Assembly: GCF_030397575.1 (NCBI RefSeq)
Contig: NZ_JAPNXS010000003.1
Location: forward strand, 248,001-312,000
Source: Psychromonas sp. 14N.309.X.WAT.B.A12
GTDB taxonomy: Bacteria; Pseudomonadota; Gammaproteobacteria; Enterobacterales; Psychromonadaceae
Length of the DNA: 64,000 nt
Direction of reading: 5' to 3'
The notes under the pieces were generated by a model. It did not search any database. It had not been told where the DNA came from and saw only the letters and a program-made list of their open reading frames with translations. Within the stretch, counting starts at the first letter, position 1. Every line of letters starts with the position of its first letter. Shown here in pieces: positions 8,947 to 18,274 of the stretch. Made by a program: the position numbers and the translations under genes.

Positions 8947-10308
8947 CTAGTGGCGTAATACTAAGGTCGCCATACCTAGGAATGAAAACAAGCCAATCAC
9001 ATCGGTCACGGTTGTTAGTGCCATACCGCCAGCCAAGGCGGGGTCAATTTTATATTTGTGCATTAACAATGGAATACAAACCCCTGCAATACCTGCAATG
9101 GACAAATTAATAAACATTGCCCCGGCAATAATATAGCCTACTTGCATATCGCCTTTCCAAAGCACCACGGCAGTCGCCACTAAAATAGCCCAGATCATGC
9201 CATTTAATAGCCCAATCGCGGCTTCTTTGCCGATTAACCAACGTGTATTACTACTACTAATATGGCCAACAGCAATACCTCGTATAACCAGCGCTAAAGT
9301 TTGGTTACCTGCGATACCACCCATGCTCGGTACTATGGTCATTAATACGGCTAAGGTAGCAACTTGTTCTAATGTCGCTTCAAACATATTAGAAACAGAG
9401 GCAGCAATAAATGCGGCCATTAAGTTAACGGATAACCAGACAGTTCGACGTTTTGCACTGGGTAAAATAGGGGCAAAGGTATCTTCATCGTCATCCATAC
9501 CTGCCATACCCATCATCGAATGCTCAGCATTTTCACGGATAATATCAACAATATCATCAATGGTGATACGACCGAGCAGTTGCCTGTCATTATCAATTAC
9601 TGGAGCTGAAATCCAATCATGTCGTTCAAACAGCTTGGCTATTTCATTTTCTTCCATTAATGCCTGAAGTGGTTCAGTATCATGATTCATGACATCAGCA
9701 ATTAGTGAGTTCGGCTCTTCGGTAAGTAGTGTTGATAGTGAAACATCACCCAGTAACTTATTATCTGTGTCTACAACATATAGCGCATCGGTTGTATCAG
9801 GCAGTGAGCCTTTTAGACGTAAATAACGAAGCACTACCTCAATGGTCACATCTGGGCGCACTGTGGTGGTGTCGGTATTCATGATTGAGCCGGCAGTATC
9901 TTCTGGATAGGCTAATGCTAATTCAACACGTTGTCTATCTTGTGTGTCCATTTGCTCCAAAACAGCGCGGTAAACGCTATCTGGTATACCACGCAATACA
10001 TAGGCCAGGCCATCAGTTTCCATCCCCTCTGTTGCTGCTACGAGGTTGTCTGTGCCCATGAGGTTGATAATACCATCTTTAGCATCTTCATTTAGTTCTT
10101 CTAGGATTTCACCGTGTTGGTCATGGTCGGTTAGATTCCATAGTACTTTACGGTAACCAGGCGGAGATGATTCTAAAAGAAAGGCAACATCGCAGGCTGG
10201 CATTTTATCTAAAATACTGCGTGCTAAAACAAACATACCACTTTCAAGGGCTTTTTTTACTTCTTGAAGTCGTAGCTGGGTATTATCGACTTTAGTGTTT
10301 TCCAGCAT
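8947..10308 (-). CDS. mgtE: MgtE magnesium transporter
   Basis: MgtE is an inner-membrane Mg2+ channel/transporter gated by cytoplasmic Mg2+. At 453 residues it has the family's full architecture: an N-terminal helical MgtE_N domain (about 1-130), two CBS repeats (about 135-260, with EDTAGSIM and GRITIDDIVDIIRE), and five membrane helices from about 285 to the C-terminus, including the conserved GIAGNQTLAL segment. The ATG has an AGGAG ribosome-binding site. It is the last gene of the long minus-strand cluster, 14 bp after ptsO. No M-box riboswitch is seen; expression probably follows the cluster. Confidence 0.95.
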   Translation of the reverse strand: MLENTKVDNTQLRLQEVKKALESGMFVLARSILDKMPACDVAFLLESSPPGYRKVLWNLTDHDQHGEILEELNEDAKDGIINLMGTDNLVAATEGMETDGLAYVLRGIPDSVYRAVLEQMDTQDRQRVELALAYPEDTAGSIMNTDTTTVRPDVTIEVVLRYLRLKGSLPDTTDALYVVDTDNKLLGDVSLSTLLTEEPNSLIADVMNHDTEPLQALMEENEIAKLFERHDWISAPVIDNDRQLLGRITIDDIVDIIRENAEHSMMGMAGMDDDEDTFAPILPSAKRRTVWLSVNLMAAFIAASVSNMFEATLEQVATLAVLMTIVPSMGGIAGNQTLALVIRGIAVGHISSSNTRWLIGKEAAIGLLNGMIWAILVATAVVLWKGDMQVGYIIAGAMFINLSIAGIAGVCIPLLMHKYKIDPALAGGMALTTVTDVIGLFSFLGMATLVLRH

Positions 10309-10322
10309 ACCAACTCCTATAA

Positions 10323-10598
10323 TTATTCTTCTTCTAAAAATTTATTTTCGATTAATTCGGTTACCGCTTGCATTGCTTCTTGAGCTTGCGTGCCACTTGC
10401 TTCGATTTCAATCTCTTGTCCAAAACAGGTCTCTAGTACAAGTAATCCTAACACACTACCGGCATCGGCTTTTTTGCCATTGTGTGTAATGGTGATTTGA
10501 GCGTCAAATGCATTGACAAGTTCAACTAATTTGATGGTTGCGCGTGTATGTAACCCTAATTTGTTTTTTATTGTAATTGTTTGCTTAATGATATCCAA
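10323..10598 (-). CDS. ptsO: NPr (PtsO), nitrogen-PTS phosphocarrier
   Basis: NPr is the HPr-like phosphocarrier of the nitrogen-related PTS; it passes phosphate from PtsP to PtsN. The 91-residue protein has the HPr fold and the phosphorylated His17 in LGLHTRAT. The start is a TTG with GGAG nine bases upstream, supported by end-to-end alignment of its N-terminus with E. coli NPr. The residues after His17 are Thr-Arg-Ala rather than the usual Ala-Arg-Pro. It starts six bases after the rapZ stop, so translation is probably coupled. Confidence 0.93.
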   Translation of the reverse strand: MDIIKQTITIKNKLGLHTRATIKLVELVNAFDAQITITHNGKKADAGSVLGLLVLETCFGQEIEIEASGTQAQEAMQAVTELIENKFLEEE

Positions 10599-10604
10599 TC
10601 GGAA

Positions 10605-11447
10605 CTACTCCTTTAAACATTTGTGTTCTATCTGTACCTGATATTTATGCTTGAAACGCGCCGCTATTTGTTCAGTGACGTATACTGAACGGTGTTTTCC
10701 GCCAGTACAGCCAATTGCGACTGTGACATAATTACGGTTGTTCTGCTCTAAGTGTGGCAACCAATTTAAAAACAGGTTTTCTATATTGGTAATCGTCTCT
10801 TTGACAATCGGAAAGGTGCTTAAATAATCTTGAATGATCTTATCTTTACCTGAAAAAGCTTTTAACTCTTTTTCCCAATATGGATTAGGTAAAAAGCGCA
10901 CGTCAAACATATAGTCAGCGTCTTCTGGGTGAGCATATTTAAAGCCAAAAGATTGGAAAATAATAAGCAAGTTACTTTTTGTTGAACCCTGTAAATAGAT
11001 TTTGAGGTGTTCATTTAAGTTATGTACTGATAATGAAGTGGTATCAATAGAAAAAGCAGCCATCGATTTTAATGGCAGTAACATCTCATTTTCTAGTTCT
11101 AATGCTTGGGATAAAGAGAATTTCTTTTTTGAAAGAGGGTGCAAGCGTCGAGTTTCGCTATAACGCCTAATTAATTCACTGGTTAATGCATCAATATAGA
11201 TGATTTCCAATTCCACTTTCTTTTGAAGAGAGGCGATCAGTTGTTGTATCTGCTCAACTTTGGTTGGCATGTTACGGACATCTAAGCTCACAGCAACTTT
11301 ATTGTCTTTAGGGTCTAAAGTATCAATAAGTTGCTCGAGTAGTTGATAAGGTACACCGTCAACGCAGTTATAACCTAAGTCTTCGAGAACATGAAGTGCA
11401 ATTGTTTTTCCTGAGCCTGAGCGACCACTAATAACAATTAACTTCAT
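10605..11447 (-). CDS. rapZ: RapZ, RNase adapter protein
   Basis: RapZ binds the sRNA GlmZ and presents it to RNase E, tuning glucosamine-6-phosphate synthesis in enterobacteria. The 280-residue product has an N-terminal P-loop, GRSGSGKT (8-15), and the conserved C-terminal GCTGGKHRSVY segment with the basic RNA-binding tail. The ATG follows AGGAGA. It is encoded between ptsN and ptsO, as in most gammaproteobacteria. Whether GlmY/GlmZ exist in this organism cannot be seen here. Confidence 0.95.
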   Translation of the reverse strand: MKLIVISGRSGSGKTIALHVLEDLGYNCVDGVPYQLLEQLIDTLDPKDNKVAVSLDVRNMPTKVEQIQQLIASLQKKVELEIIYIDALTSELIRRYSETRRLHPLSKKKFSLSQALELENEMLLPLKSMAAFSIDTTSLSVHNLNEHLKIYLQGSTKSNLLIIFQSFGFKYAHPEDADYMFDVRFLPNPYWEKELKAFSGKDKIIQDYLSTFPIVKETITNIENLFLNWLPHLEQNNRNYVTVAIGCTGGKHRSVYVTEQIAARFKHKYQVQIEHKCLKE

Positions 11448-11463
11448 ACTTTCTCCTGTCTTT

Positions 11464-11907
11464 CTATAGTGTTAGTAATTCAAATAATTCTTGGGAATTT
11501 CCCGCACTGCGTAACTGACGTAAGAATTGTTTGTCTAATAACTTTTGGCTAATTTCTGATAGCGCCGAAAGGTATTCTTTACAAAGGTCTTCAGGTACAA
11601 AGATAGCGAATAATATATCCACTTTATTACCGTCATATGAATCGTAATCGATACCTGTTTCACATTGCAAAAAAACAGCCGTAGCAGGTAGCTCACTAGA
11701 AATTTTGACATGTGGAATAGCAATCCCAGACCCAACACCTGTTGACCCAATTTTTTCTCGTGCAATTAAGCTTTCAAACAATTCTTGGGCATCTAAATCG
11801 AGCTCCTTTGCTGCGATAAGGCTGATTTTTTCTAGAGCGCCTTTTTTGCTTGTGCAAGTAGTGTTACAGAATACCGATTGTTGATTTAATAGAGTAGATA
11901 TTTTCAT
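11464..11907 (-). CDS. ptsN: PtsN, EIIA-Ntr regulatory phosphotransferase protein
   Basis: PtsN is the terminal acceptor of the nitrogen PTS and, in relatives, controls potassium uptake and stress responses according to its phosphorylation state. The 147-residue protein has the EIIA-fructose-type fold and phosphorylated His66 in GSGIAIPHVKIS. It lies 95 bp downstream of rpoN, where hpf normally intervenes, and 16 bp upstream of rapZ. The ribosome-binding site is weak. Confidence 0.95.
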   Translation of the reverse strand: MKISTLLNQQSVFCNTTCTSKKGALEKISLIAAKELDLDAQELFESLIAREKIGSTGVGSGIAIPHVKISSELPATAVFLQCETGIDYDSYDGNKVDILFAIFVPEDLCKEYLSALSEISQKLLDKQFLRQLRSAGNSQELFELLTL

Positions 11908-12002
11908 AATAATAGTTAACTGTATTTAATGGACGCGCGAGTTTATCAGGTTAGCATTAAATGACTATAGTTAATCCTTATTTATTTGCATTACTTCTTA
12001 GT

Positions 12003-13448
12003 TCAAAGTAATTGTTTACGTTGATTAGAAGGCGGAATTCCTAAGGATTCACGGTATTTAGCAATAGTACGTCTTGCTACCTTAATACCTTTTTCTTCCA
12101 ACAACTGGGTGATTTTATTGTCGCTTAATGGTTTAGTTGTGGTTTCAGCTGAAACCAACTTTTTAATTAAAGCGCGAATAGCGGTTGATGAACATTCACC
12201 GCCTCCATTAGTAGCAACATGGCTAGAAAAGAAAAATTTCAGTTCATATATACCACGTGGAGTATGCATAAACTTTTGTGTTGTAACACGTGAAATAGTG
12301 GATTCATGCATTTCTACTTCAAATGCGACATCGTTTAATACCATTGGCTTCATGGACTCATCGCCATATTCAAAAAAGGCTTGTTGCTGTTGTACAATAC
12401 AATTAGCCACTTTTAATAAGGTATCGTTACGATTTTCTAAGCTTTTAATAAACCACTTAGCTTCTTGTAAGTGGCCTTTGATAAACTGAGAGTCAGTTTT
12501 ACTAATGTTACCTGAGCACATACTCGCGTATTGCTGGTTAATTGATAAATTAGGATCACAATCTTGATTTAGGGATACACGCCATTGCCCATTGATCTTT
12601 TTAACGTACACATCGGGAACAATATACTGCGTTTCGCTGGTTTCTACTCGGTTACCAGGGCGAGGCTCTAAGCTTTGAATTAAACGCATTATTTCAGCAA
12701 GTTGAGCTTCTTTTAGCTTACTTTTTCTGGCTAAAGTTCGGTAATCTCTATTACCTAATAGATCCATGTATTGCTCAAGGATTTGAATTGCTTCATTACG
12801 CCAAGGAGTCGTTTCTGGTAGTTGGCGTAATTGTATTTGTAAACATTCTTGGGTGGTACGTGCCGCAACCCCTAGTGGATCAAAGTGTTGAATGCGTTTA
12901 AGTACCACCTCTACTTCATCTAGTTCTAATTCTTCTAAATCTGTTTGTAAACTCTCTAAGATACTCTCACAGTCGGTGGTCAAGTAGCCTGATTCATCGA
13001 TAGAGTCAATAATCGCCATCGCGATTATTTGGTCGGTATCTGTAAAAGGTGTTAATTGCATTTGCCACAACAGATGGTCTTGTAGAGAGGTTGATGACTC
13101 GCCTTGATAAAGTGTATTTTCTCCCTCATAGGCAACGGCATTAGAAGTCGTTCCTGTGATTGGGGTGGAGTTATAAGATTCCTCCCACTCTTTTTCTGCA
13201 GGGAGATCATCAGAGAACTCTTGTTGAGTAATCGCTTCAGTAGTATCTAATACGCTGCTATCGGCTTCTTTAACCGTATCTTCTGACCCAGTTTGATCAT
13301 CTTGTTCGAGAAGAGGGTTAGAGTCCAAAGCATTCTGAATCTCTTGTTGTAGATCTAATGTTGAAAGCTGCAATAGTTTTATTGCTTGTTGTAATTGAGG
13401 GGTCATCGCTAATTGCTGACCCATTTTCAATTGTAAACCCTGTTTCAT
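12003..13448 (-). CDS. rpoN: RpoN, sigma-54 factor
   Basis: RpoN is the alternative sigma factor that needs AAA+ activators, serving nitrogen, motility and other regulons. The 481-residue protein has the Gln/Leu-rich region I ([18 protein letters not shown]), an acidic region II (about 50-110), the core-binding domain, and the C-terminal RpoN box [10 protein letters not shown]. The ATG at 13448 is preferred over the adjacent TTG at 13451; AGGAA lies upstream. It sits between lptB and ptsN in the standard order. Confidence 0.97.
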   Translation of the reverse strand: MKQGLQLKMGQQLAMTPQLQQAIKLLQLSTLDLQQEIQNALDSNPLLEQDDQTGSEDTVKEADSSVLDTTEAITQQEFSDDLPAEKEWEESYNSTPITGTTSNAVAYEGENTLYQGESSTSLQDHLLWQMQLTPFTDTDQIIAMAIIDSIDESGYLTTDCESILESLQTDLEELELDEVEVVLKRIQHFDPLGVAARTTQECLQIQLRQLPETTPWRNEAIQILEQYMDLLGNRDYRTLARKSKLKEAQLAEIMRLIQSLEPRPGNRVETSETQYIVPDVYVKKINGQWRVSLNQDCDPNLSINQQYASMCSGNISKTDSQFIKGHLQEAKWFIKSLENRNDTLLKVANCIVQQQQAFFEYGDESMKPMVLNDVAFEVEMHESTISRVTTQKFMHTPRGIYELKFFFSSHVATNGGGECSSTAIRALIKKLVSAETTTKPLSDNKITQLLEEKGIKVARRTIAKYRESLGIPPSNQRKQLL

Positions 13449-13481
13449 CAAAACATATCTTCCTGAACGTGTGGCAATAAC

Positions 13482-14207
13482 TTAAAGTTTAAACTCTTCA
13501 CCTAGATAAACGCGTTTTACATGATCGTTTGCAAGAATTTCATCTTGTGTACCTACAGCAATAATTTCCCCATGGCTTACTATATAGGAATGCTCACAAA
13601 CATCTAACGTTTCTCTTACATTATGGTCAGTGATTAATACACCTAAACCACGATCTCGTAATTGCTGAATAATATTTTTTATATCAATTACTGAAATCGG
13701 GTCAACCCCTGCAAAAGGTTCATCCAGTAGAATAAATTTGGGCTCGGTTGCTAGTGCGCGTGCTATTTCTACACGGCGTCGCTCTCCACCCGATAAACTC
13801 ATTCCTTTGTTATCACGAATATGAGTAATATGAAACTCTTCCAATAGTGTATTGAGCTTCTCATCGCGTTGCTTTTGCGTTAATTCTTTACGGGTTTGTA
13901 GAATACCCATAATGTTTTCTGTCACGGTTAAACGTCGAAAAATAGATGCTTCTTGTGGCAGGTAGCCAATGCCTTTTTGTGCACGAATATGCATTGGGTT
14001 ACTAGAAATATCTTCGTCATCAATGACGATGCTACCTTGGTCTTGTTTCACTAAACCAACGACCATATAAAAAGAGGTGGTTTTACCTGCACCATTAGGG
14101 CCTAGTAAACCTACTATTTCACCGGTTTTTACTGTTAAACCAACACCATTTACTACAGTTCGGCCTTTATAACTTTTAACTAACCCCGTTGCGCGTAACT
14201 CTGCCAT
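13482..14207 (-). CDS. lptB: LptB, LPS export ABC transporter ATPase
   Basis: LptB powers extraction of lipopolysaccharide from the inner membrane with LptFG. The 241-residue ATPase has Walker A GPNGAGKT (36-43), the signature LSGGERRR, Walker [14 protein letters not shown] and the H-loop LITDHNVRE. It starts two bases after the lptA stop and is followed by rpoN. LptF and LptG are not in the window. Confidence 0.97.
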   Translation of the reverse strand: MAELRATGLVKSYKGRTVVNGVGLTVKTGEIVGLLGPNGAGKTTSFYMVVGLVKQDQGSIVIDDEDISSNPMHIRAQKGIGYLPQEASIFRRLTVTENIMGILQTRKELTQKQRDEKLNTLLEEFHITHIRDNKGMSLSGGERRRVEIARALATEPKFILLDEPFAGVDPISVIDIKNIIQQLRDRGLGVLITDHNVRETLDVCEHSYIVSHGEIIAVGTQDEILANDHVKRVYLGEEFKL

Positions 14208-14209
14208 AG

Positions 14210-14749
14210 TTATTTGTTGCCTGTGTTTGAAGTTGAGTTAGTGTCTTTAGATTTTTCAAATTGAGCAGGTAAAAAGATGGTTTTTACACGCTCTTTTTTA
14301 TTTTGGTCTGTACTAACATTAAGCTCTTGTGTTGCTAAGAAATACTCAATCTCAGCACCATTAACTTGGCTATCCAATTGCTTCACTTGTGCATTTTTAG
14401 TTAAGGTTATTTTACCTTTAGCCACATCATAGGTAATTTTTTTAGCTTCAGCATCCAATGGTTTTCCATCATCTTGAATTTGATGGAAAACAGAGGTATT
14501 ACCTTCAGCAATCATTAATTCATGATTAGGTTTTTCACCTCGGATCACGGTTAATTTATCTGCTGTGATTTTAATCGAACCTTGAGTTAGTAATACTTCA
14601 TCAGTAAAAATAATAGTATTGGTTTTCAAACTCGCATGCTGCTTAACTGAAGAAACATGGATAGGTTGGTTATAATCAGACTCTAATGCAATCACATTGG
14701 CATTAAACAATGAAATGCTCAGTAAGCATGCTAATTTATTTAGGTTCAT
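14210..14749 (-). CDS. lptA: LptA, periplasmic LPS-transport bridge protein
   Basis: LptA forms the periplasmic beta-jellyroll bridge carrying LPS from LptC to LptD. The 179-residue precursor has a signal peptide (about residues 1-21, ending near NVIALES) and the OstA-like repeats, including [11 protein letters not shown] and [11 protein letters not shown]. The ATG lies inside the 3' end of lptC (14-bp overlap), so translation is likely coupled. The C-terminus is Lys/Asn/Ser-rich and disordered-looking. Confidence 0.93.
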   Translation of the reverse strand: MNLNKLACLLSISLFNANVIALESDYNQPIHVSSVKQHASLKTNTIIFTDEVLLTQGSIKITADKLTVIRGEKPNHELMIAEGNTSVFHQIQDDGKPLDAEAKKITYDVAKGKITLTKNAQVKQLDSQVNGAEIEYFLATQELNVSTDQNKKERVKTIFLPAQFEKSKDTNSTSNTGNK

Positions 14750-15299
14750 TAAAGTACACCGCTTTTATATTCGAATTAAGTTTCATCTCTTCAGCTTCTA
14801 TAGACGTCCACATTCCTACACCTTCATGTTTAAGTTGTGGCCCTGTCCAAGTTACTTTTAAATCACTGGTGATCACTTTAGTATCCAGCATTATCGTTGC
14901 TTGTGCAGTAGACATAGTCTGCACCATTTGATCTTCTGTTATATTTTTAATAAATACATTGCCAGATAACAATAGGTTATTCTTCTCTTTCAACGTGCCC
15001 TTTATACTGGTTAGTTGCCAGATACTGACCACACTGGTTTCTTGATCTTTATGGTAGATAACAACTTTAGGATGTTCAAATAAGGTCGTATCATCCTCTG
15101 GATAGTTAGTTGCTTTATCAGCAAATACACGATAATCATTAAAACCAGTTTGGTCGTAATGATTACTTTGCAAGTTATCGGCAATATAGCTTGGGTGATG
15201 ATCTGGTAATGCAGGATACTCTGTATCCGTTGAGAAATAGACCCATACCGCACAAGCGATAAACAGGACAATAAAAGGGATGCTTTGACGTTTGTTCAT
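14736..15299 (-). CDS. lptC: LptC, inner-membrane LPS transport protein
   Basis: LptC receives LPS from LptBFG and hands it to LptA. The 187-residue protein has a single N-terminal membrane anchor (about 7-24) followed by a periplasmic beta-jellyroll domain with the LptC/YrbK segments HYDQTGFNDYRVFADKAT and NLLLSGNVFIKN. Its ATG directly abuts the kdsC stop codon, and its end overlaps lptA. Confidence 0.93.
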   Translation of the reverse strand: MNKRQSIPFIVLFIACAVWVYFSTDTEYPALPDHHPSYIADNLQSNHYDQTGFNDYRVFADKATNYPEDDTTLFEHPKVVIYHKDQETSVVSIWQLTSIKGTLKEKNNLLLSGNVFIKNITEDQMVQTMSTAQATIMLDTKVITSDLKVTWTGPQLKHEGVGMWTSIEAEEMKLNSNIKAVYFNEPK

Positions 15300-15848
15300 T
15301 TATTCGCTTTTACCTTGTGTCATAGAAAGTTGTCCATGACATTGTAAAAATAGATCACAAATTTCGCGAACAGCCCCAAACCCACCTTTTATAGTAGTGA
15401 TTAAATCTGCTTTTTGTAATACCAGTGGGTGTGCGTCATTTACTGCAATACCTAACCCTGCCAGTTGTATGACAGGAAGATCTACCACATCGTCACCGAT
15501 ATAAGCTGTTTGCTCAGCTGTTAAATTCAATTGAGTCAACAAGTCTTTATAAACGCTTAACTTGTCATCTTTACCTTGATAAATATGCTTAACGCCTAAG
15601 GCATTCATTCTGGTGCTAACAATGTTAGATTGGCGACCTGTAATAATAGCGACTTCAATACCTTGTTGCATAATCGCTTTAAGCCCAAAGCCATCTTTTG
15701 TATGAAATGCTTTTAGCTCTTCGCCGTCATTTCCCAGGTAAATGCGGCCATCAGAAAAAACACCATCAACATCGCATACAAAAAGTTTTATTTTTTGTGC
15801 GCGTTGAAAATTATCTTGGCTGATTTTTCCATAGGGGGTATCTATCAT
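15300..15848 (-). CDS. kdsC: KdsC, KDO-8-phosphate phosphatase
   Basis: KdsC removes phosphate from 3-deoxy-manno-octulosonate 8-phosphate in LPS core synthesis. This 182-residue HAD-superfamily enzyme has the capless tetramer-type pattern: motif I LFVCDVDGVFSDG (Asp26, Asp28), motif II IITGRQS, and motif IV YIGDDVVDLP. It is the first gene of the minus-strand lpt-rpoN cluster. The isomerase kdsD and the exchanger yrbG, which usually precede it, are absent here. Confidence 0.95.
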   Translation of the reverse strand: MIDTPYGKISQDNFQRAQKIKLFVCDVDGVFSDGRIYLGNDGEELKAFHTKDGFGLKAIMQQGIEVAIITGRQSNIVSTRMNALGVKHIYQGKDDKLSVYKDLLTQLNLTAEQTAYIGDDVVDLPVIQLAGLGIAVNDAHPLVLQKADLITTIKGGFGAVREICDLFLQCHGQLSMTQGKSE

Positions 15849-16218
15849 GTATCGACTCTTTTTTTAAATACAGCAAATCTATTATCAAAATATCAAAGTC
15901 CGCAAAGGATCGCGAGCATTGTTTATTGTTATCAATTTATGAAATCAAAATATGTGCCAATCATAACAAGACTGTTTCATATTACATAGATTAAACCGTA
16001 TTAATGTTACTATTAATGTCATCCTCTAGAAACTTACAGCGATATACTTTGTCTGTAATAATGAAATAAGGTGATTGGACCTCCTAAGTTTCGCTTATTT
16101 CTGAATTTATAGGTAAAATCCAACTCAAACCGTTACTTATCTCGATTCTGACTGATTAAGTCCTTTAAGTGATTTATTAATCAGACTAAACTTTCTTTTT
16201 CTTAGAGAAAAGGTATTT
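15849..16218. other. divergent intergenic region kdsC/mlaF
   Basis: This 370-bp AT-rich stretch separates the divergent kdsC and mlaF operons and must hold both promoters. No gene or clear hairpin is seen. In E. coli this position holds yrbG and kdsD, of which no remnant is recognisable. Confidence 0.5.
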
Positions 16219-17025
16219 ATGTCAACACAACATATTGTAATTAATCAACTTAGTTTTAAGCGACAACAAAAAATCATATTTGATAATATAGATATGCAGT
16301 TTGAACAAGGCAAAATCACAGCCGTATTAGGGCCAAGTGGTATTGGTAAAACGACGTTGTTAAAATTGATTGGTGGTCAAATTCCTGCTAACAGCGGAGA
16401 AGTACTGTTCAATGGCATATCAATTCATGACTGTTCTGAAAAAGCGTTATATCAAGCTCGTAAAAAAATGGGCATGCTATTTCAAAGTGGCGCATTGTTT
16501 AATGACTTAACTGTCTTCGAAAATGTTGCTTTTCCTCTGAGGGAACATACTCAATTAGATGAAAAGTTGTTAACTACTTTAGTATTAATGAAACTTCATG
16601 CGGTAGGTCTGCGCGGTGCAAAGGATCTTTATCCATCACAATTATCTGGTGGTATGGCAAGACGAGTTGCATTGGCTCGCGCTATTGCACTTGATCCCGA
16701 AGTGGTAATGTATGATGAGCCTTTTACGGGCCAAGATCCTATATCAATGAATGTATTATTAAAGTTAGTAAAGCAACTCAATGACACGTTAGGCTTAACC
16801 TCTATTATTGTTTCTCATGATGTAAACGAGGTCTTGTCAATCGCGGATAATGTTTATGTTTTTGCGGATCAAAAAATCATTGCGCAAGGCTCTGTAGAAG
16901 AGGTGTTAGCACAAAAGGACAATGCATTGTTGCAACAATTTCTCGAGGGGGCTGTTCAAGGTCCTGTGCCTTTTCATCTGCCTGCAAGTGATTACTTAGT
17001 AGATTTACAAGAGGCCAATCGATAA
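16219..17025 (+). CDS. mlaF: MlaF, phospholipid transport ATPase
   Basis: MlaF is the cytoplasmic ATPase of the MlaFEDB complex, which moves phospholipids between the inner membrane and periplasmic MlaC to keep outer-membrane asymmetry. The 268-residue protein has Walker A GPSGIGKT (38-45), the signature LSGGMARR, Walker B VVMYDEPFTGQDP and the H-loop IVSHDVNE. Its stop overlaps the mlaE start by one base (TAATG). It heads the mlaFEDCB-ibaG-murA operon. Confidence 0.96.
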   Translation: MSTQHIVINQLSFKRQQKIIFDNIDMQFEQGKITAVLGPSGIGKTTLLKLIGGQIPANSGEVLFNGISIHDCSEKALYQARKKMGMLFQSGALFNDLTVFENVAFPLREHTQLDEKLLTTLVLMKLHAVGLRGAKDLYPSQLSGGMARRVALARAIALDPEVVMYDEPFTGQDPISMNVLLKLVKQLNDTLGLTSIIVSHDVNEVLSIADNVYVFADQKIIAQGSVEEVLAQKDNALLQQFLEGAVQGPVPFHLPASDYLVDLQEANR

Positions 17026-17801
17026 TGAGTTCATTTTTACAAGCGATTGGGGCTTACACATTACAGTTAATTCAACGTGCAGGTAAGTCTGCATTAATGT
17101 TTTACCGTACTTTATTTACCAAGCCTCACCCTAAATTATTTCAGCTTACTGTTGCTCAGATATTTCATCTAGGCATTTTATCTTTACCGATCATTGTTAC
17201 CGCGGGTCTGTTTATTGGTATGGTGCTGAGTTTACAAGGCTATTATGTATTAGTTGATTATGCGGCTGAAGAAAGTTTAGGCAGTATGGTCGCTTTATCA
17301 CTTTTACGTGAACTTGGGCCGGTAGTTGCTGCCTTATTGTTTGCCGGAAGAGCAGGATCTGCTTTGACTGCTGAAATTGGCCTAATGCAAAGTACAGAGC
17401 AAATAGCGAGCATGGAAATGATGGCGGTTTCGCCATTGAAACGTGTTATTGCACCACGCCTGATTGCTGGCATCATTGCCTTACCTTTATTAACACTGCT
17501 ATTTAATGTCGTAGCAATATGGGGTGGCTATTTAATAGGCGTAAGTTGGATGGGCATAGATGGCGGCGCCTTTTGGTCTGTGATGGAAGGTAGTGTTAAT
17601 TTCATTCCTGATGTTGGCAATGGTATGATCAAAAGTCTTATCTTTGCGTTAATTGTTACTTGGGTTGCTTTATATAATGGTTTCCACACTGTGCCAAATG
17701 CACAGGGAATTAGTAGAGCAACAACAAAAACTGTAGTACTAGCTTCGTTACTTGTTTTAGGAATGGACTTTTTACTGACTGTTATTATGTTTGGGGGCTA
17801 G
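17025..17801 (+). CDS. mlaE: MlaE, phospholipid transport permease
   Basis: MlaE is the integral membrane permease of the Mla complex. The 258-residue protein has five or six predicted membrane helices and the MlaE-family signature ELGPVVAALLFAGRAGSALTAE followed by QIASMEMM. The start overlaps the mlaF stop, and mlaD starts one base after its own stop, so the genes are translationally linked. Confidence 0.96.
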   Translation: MSSFLQAIGAYTLQLIQRAGKSALMFYRTLFTKPHPKLFQLTVAQIFHLGILSLPIIVTAGLFIGMVLSLQGYYVLVDYAAEESLGSMVALSLLRELGPVVAALLFAGRAGSALTAEIGLMQSTEQIASMEMMAVSPLKRVIAPRLIAGIIALPLLTLLFNVVAIWGGYLIGVSWMGIDGGAFWSVMEGSVNFIPDVGNGMIKSLIFALIVTWVALYNGFHTVPNAQGISRATTKTVVLASLLVLGMDFLLTVIMFGG

Positions 17802-17802
17802 A

Positions 17803-18273
17803 ATGTCACAGAAAAAATTAGAAATTTGGGTTGGTTTATTTGTTGTTGCTGCTATTGCCGCATTTGCTATTTTGTCTTTCAGTGTTGCTGGGTTGTCTTT
17901 CAAAGGGGAAGGCAATAGTTATACGCTTGAAGCTAACTTTAGTAATGTGGGGGGGTTAAAACCACGTGCGCCAGTTAAATTAGGTGGTGTAGTCGTAGGG
18001 CGAGTTGAATCTATCTCTTTGGATAAAGATACTTATACGCCTTTAGTTAAGTTATCTATGTATGAAAATCAAGGTTACTTCCCTGAAACATCATCACTCG
18101 CAATCCTTACTTCGGGTCTACTGGGTGAACAATATATTGGTATTAAACCTGGGTTTGTGGACGATGGCATTGAGATGCTAGGCGATGGTGATGCGATTGA
18201 AGATACAAAATCAGCATTAGTATTAGAAGACCTGATTGGTCAGTTTATCTACTCTATTAATAAGGACGACTAA
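17803..18273 (+). CDS. mlaD: MlaD, MCE-domain lipid-binding subunit
   Basis: MlaD forms a membrane-anchored hexameric ring with a central lipid channel on the Mla permease. The 156-residue protein has one N-terminal membrane helix (about 7-27) and a single MCE domain (about 38-117, with VGGLKPRAPVKLGGVVVGRV and LTSGLLGEQYIGI). The ATG at 17803 has GGGG just upstream and starts one base after the mlaE stop; an in-frame TTG at 17791 lies within mlaE and is less likely. Confidence 0.95.
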   Translation: MSQKKLEIWVGLFVVAAIAAFAILSFSVAGLSFKGEGNSYTLEANFSNVGGLKPRAPVKLGGVVVGRVESISLDKDTYTPLVKLSMYENQGYFPETSSLAILTSGLLGEQYIGIKPGFVDDGIEMLGDGDAIEDTKSALVLEDLIGQFIYSINKDD

Positions 18274-18274
18274 C

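Noticed and set aside
9197-9667. 156-codon plus-strand frame opposite mgtE
   Set aside because: Antisense shadow of the membrane and CBS regions of mgtE.
8947-10322. Possible magnesium riboswitch controlling mgtE
   Set aside because: Only 14 bp separate ptsO from mgtE, leaving no room for an M-box leader.
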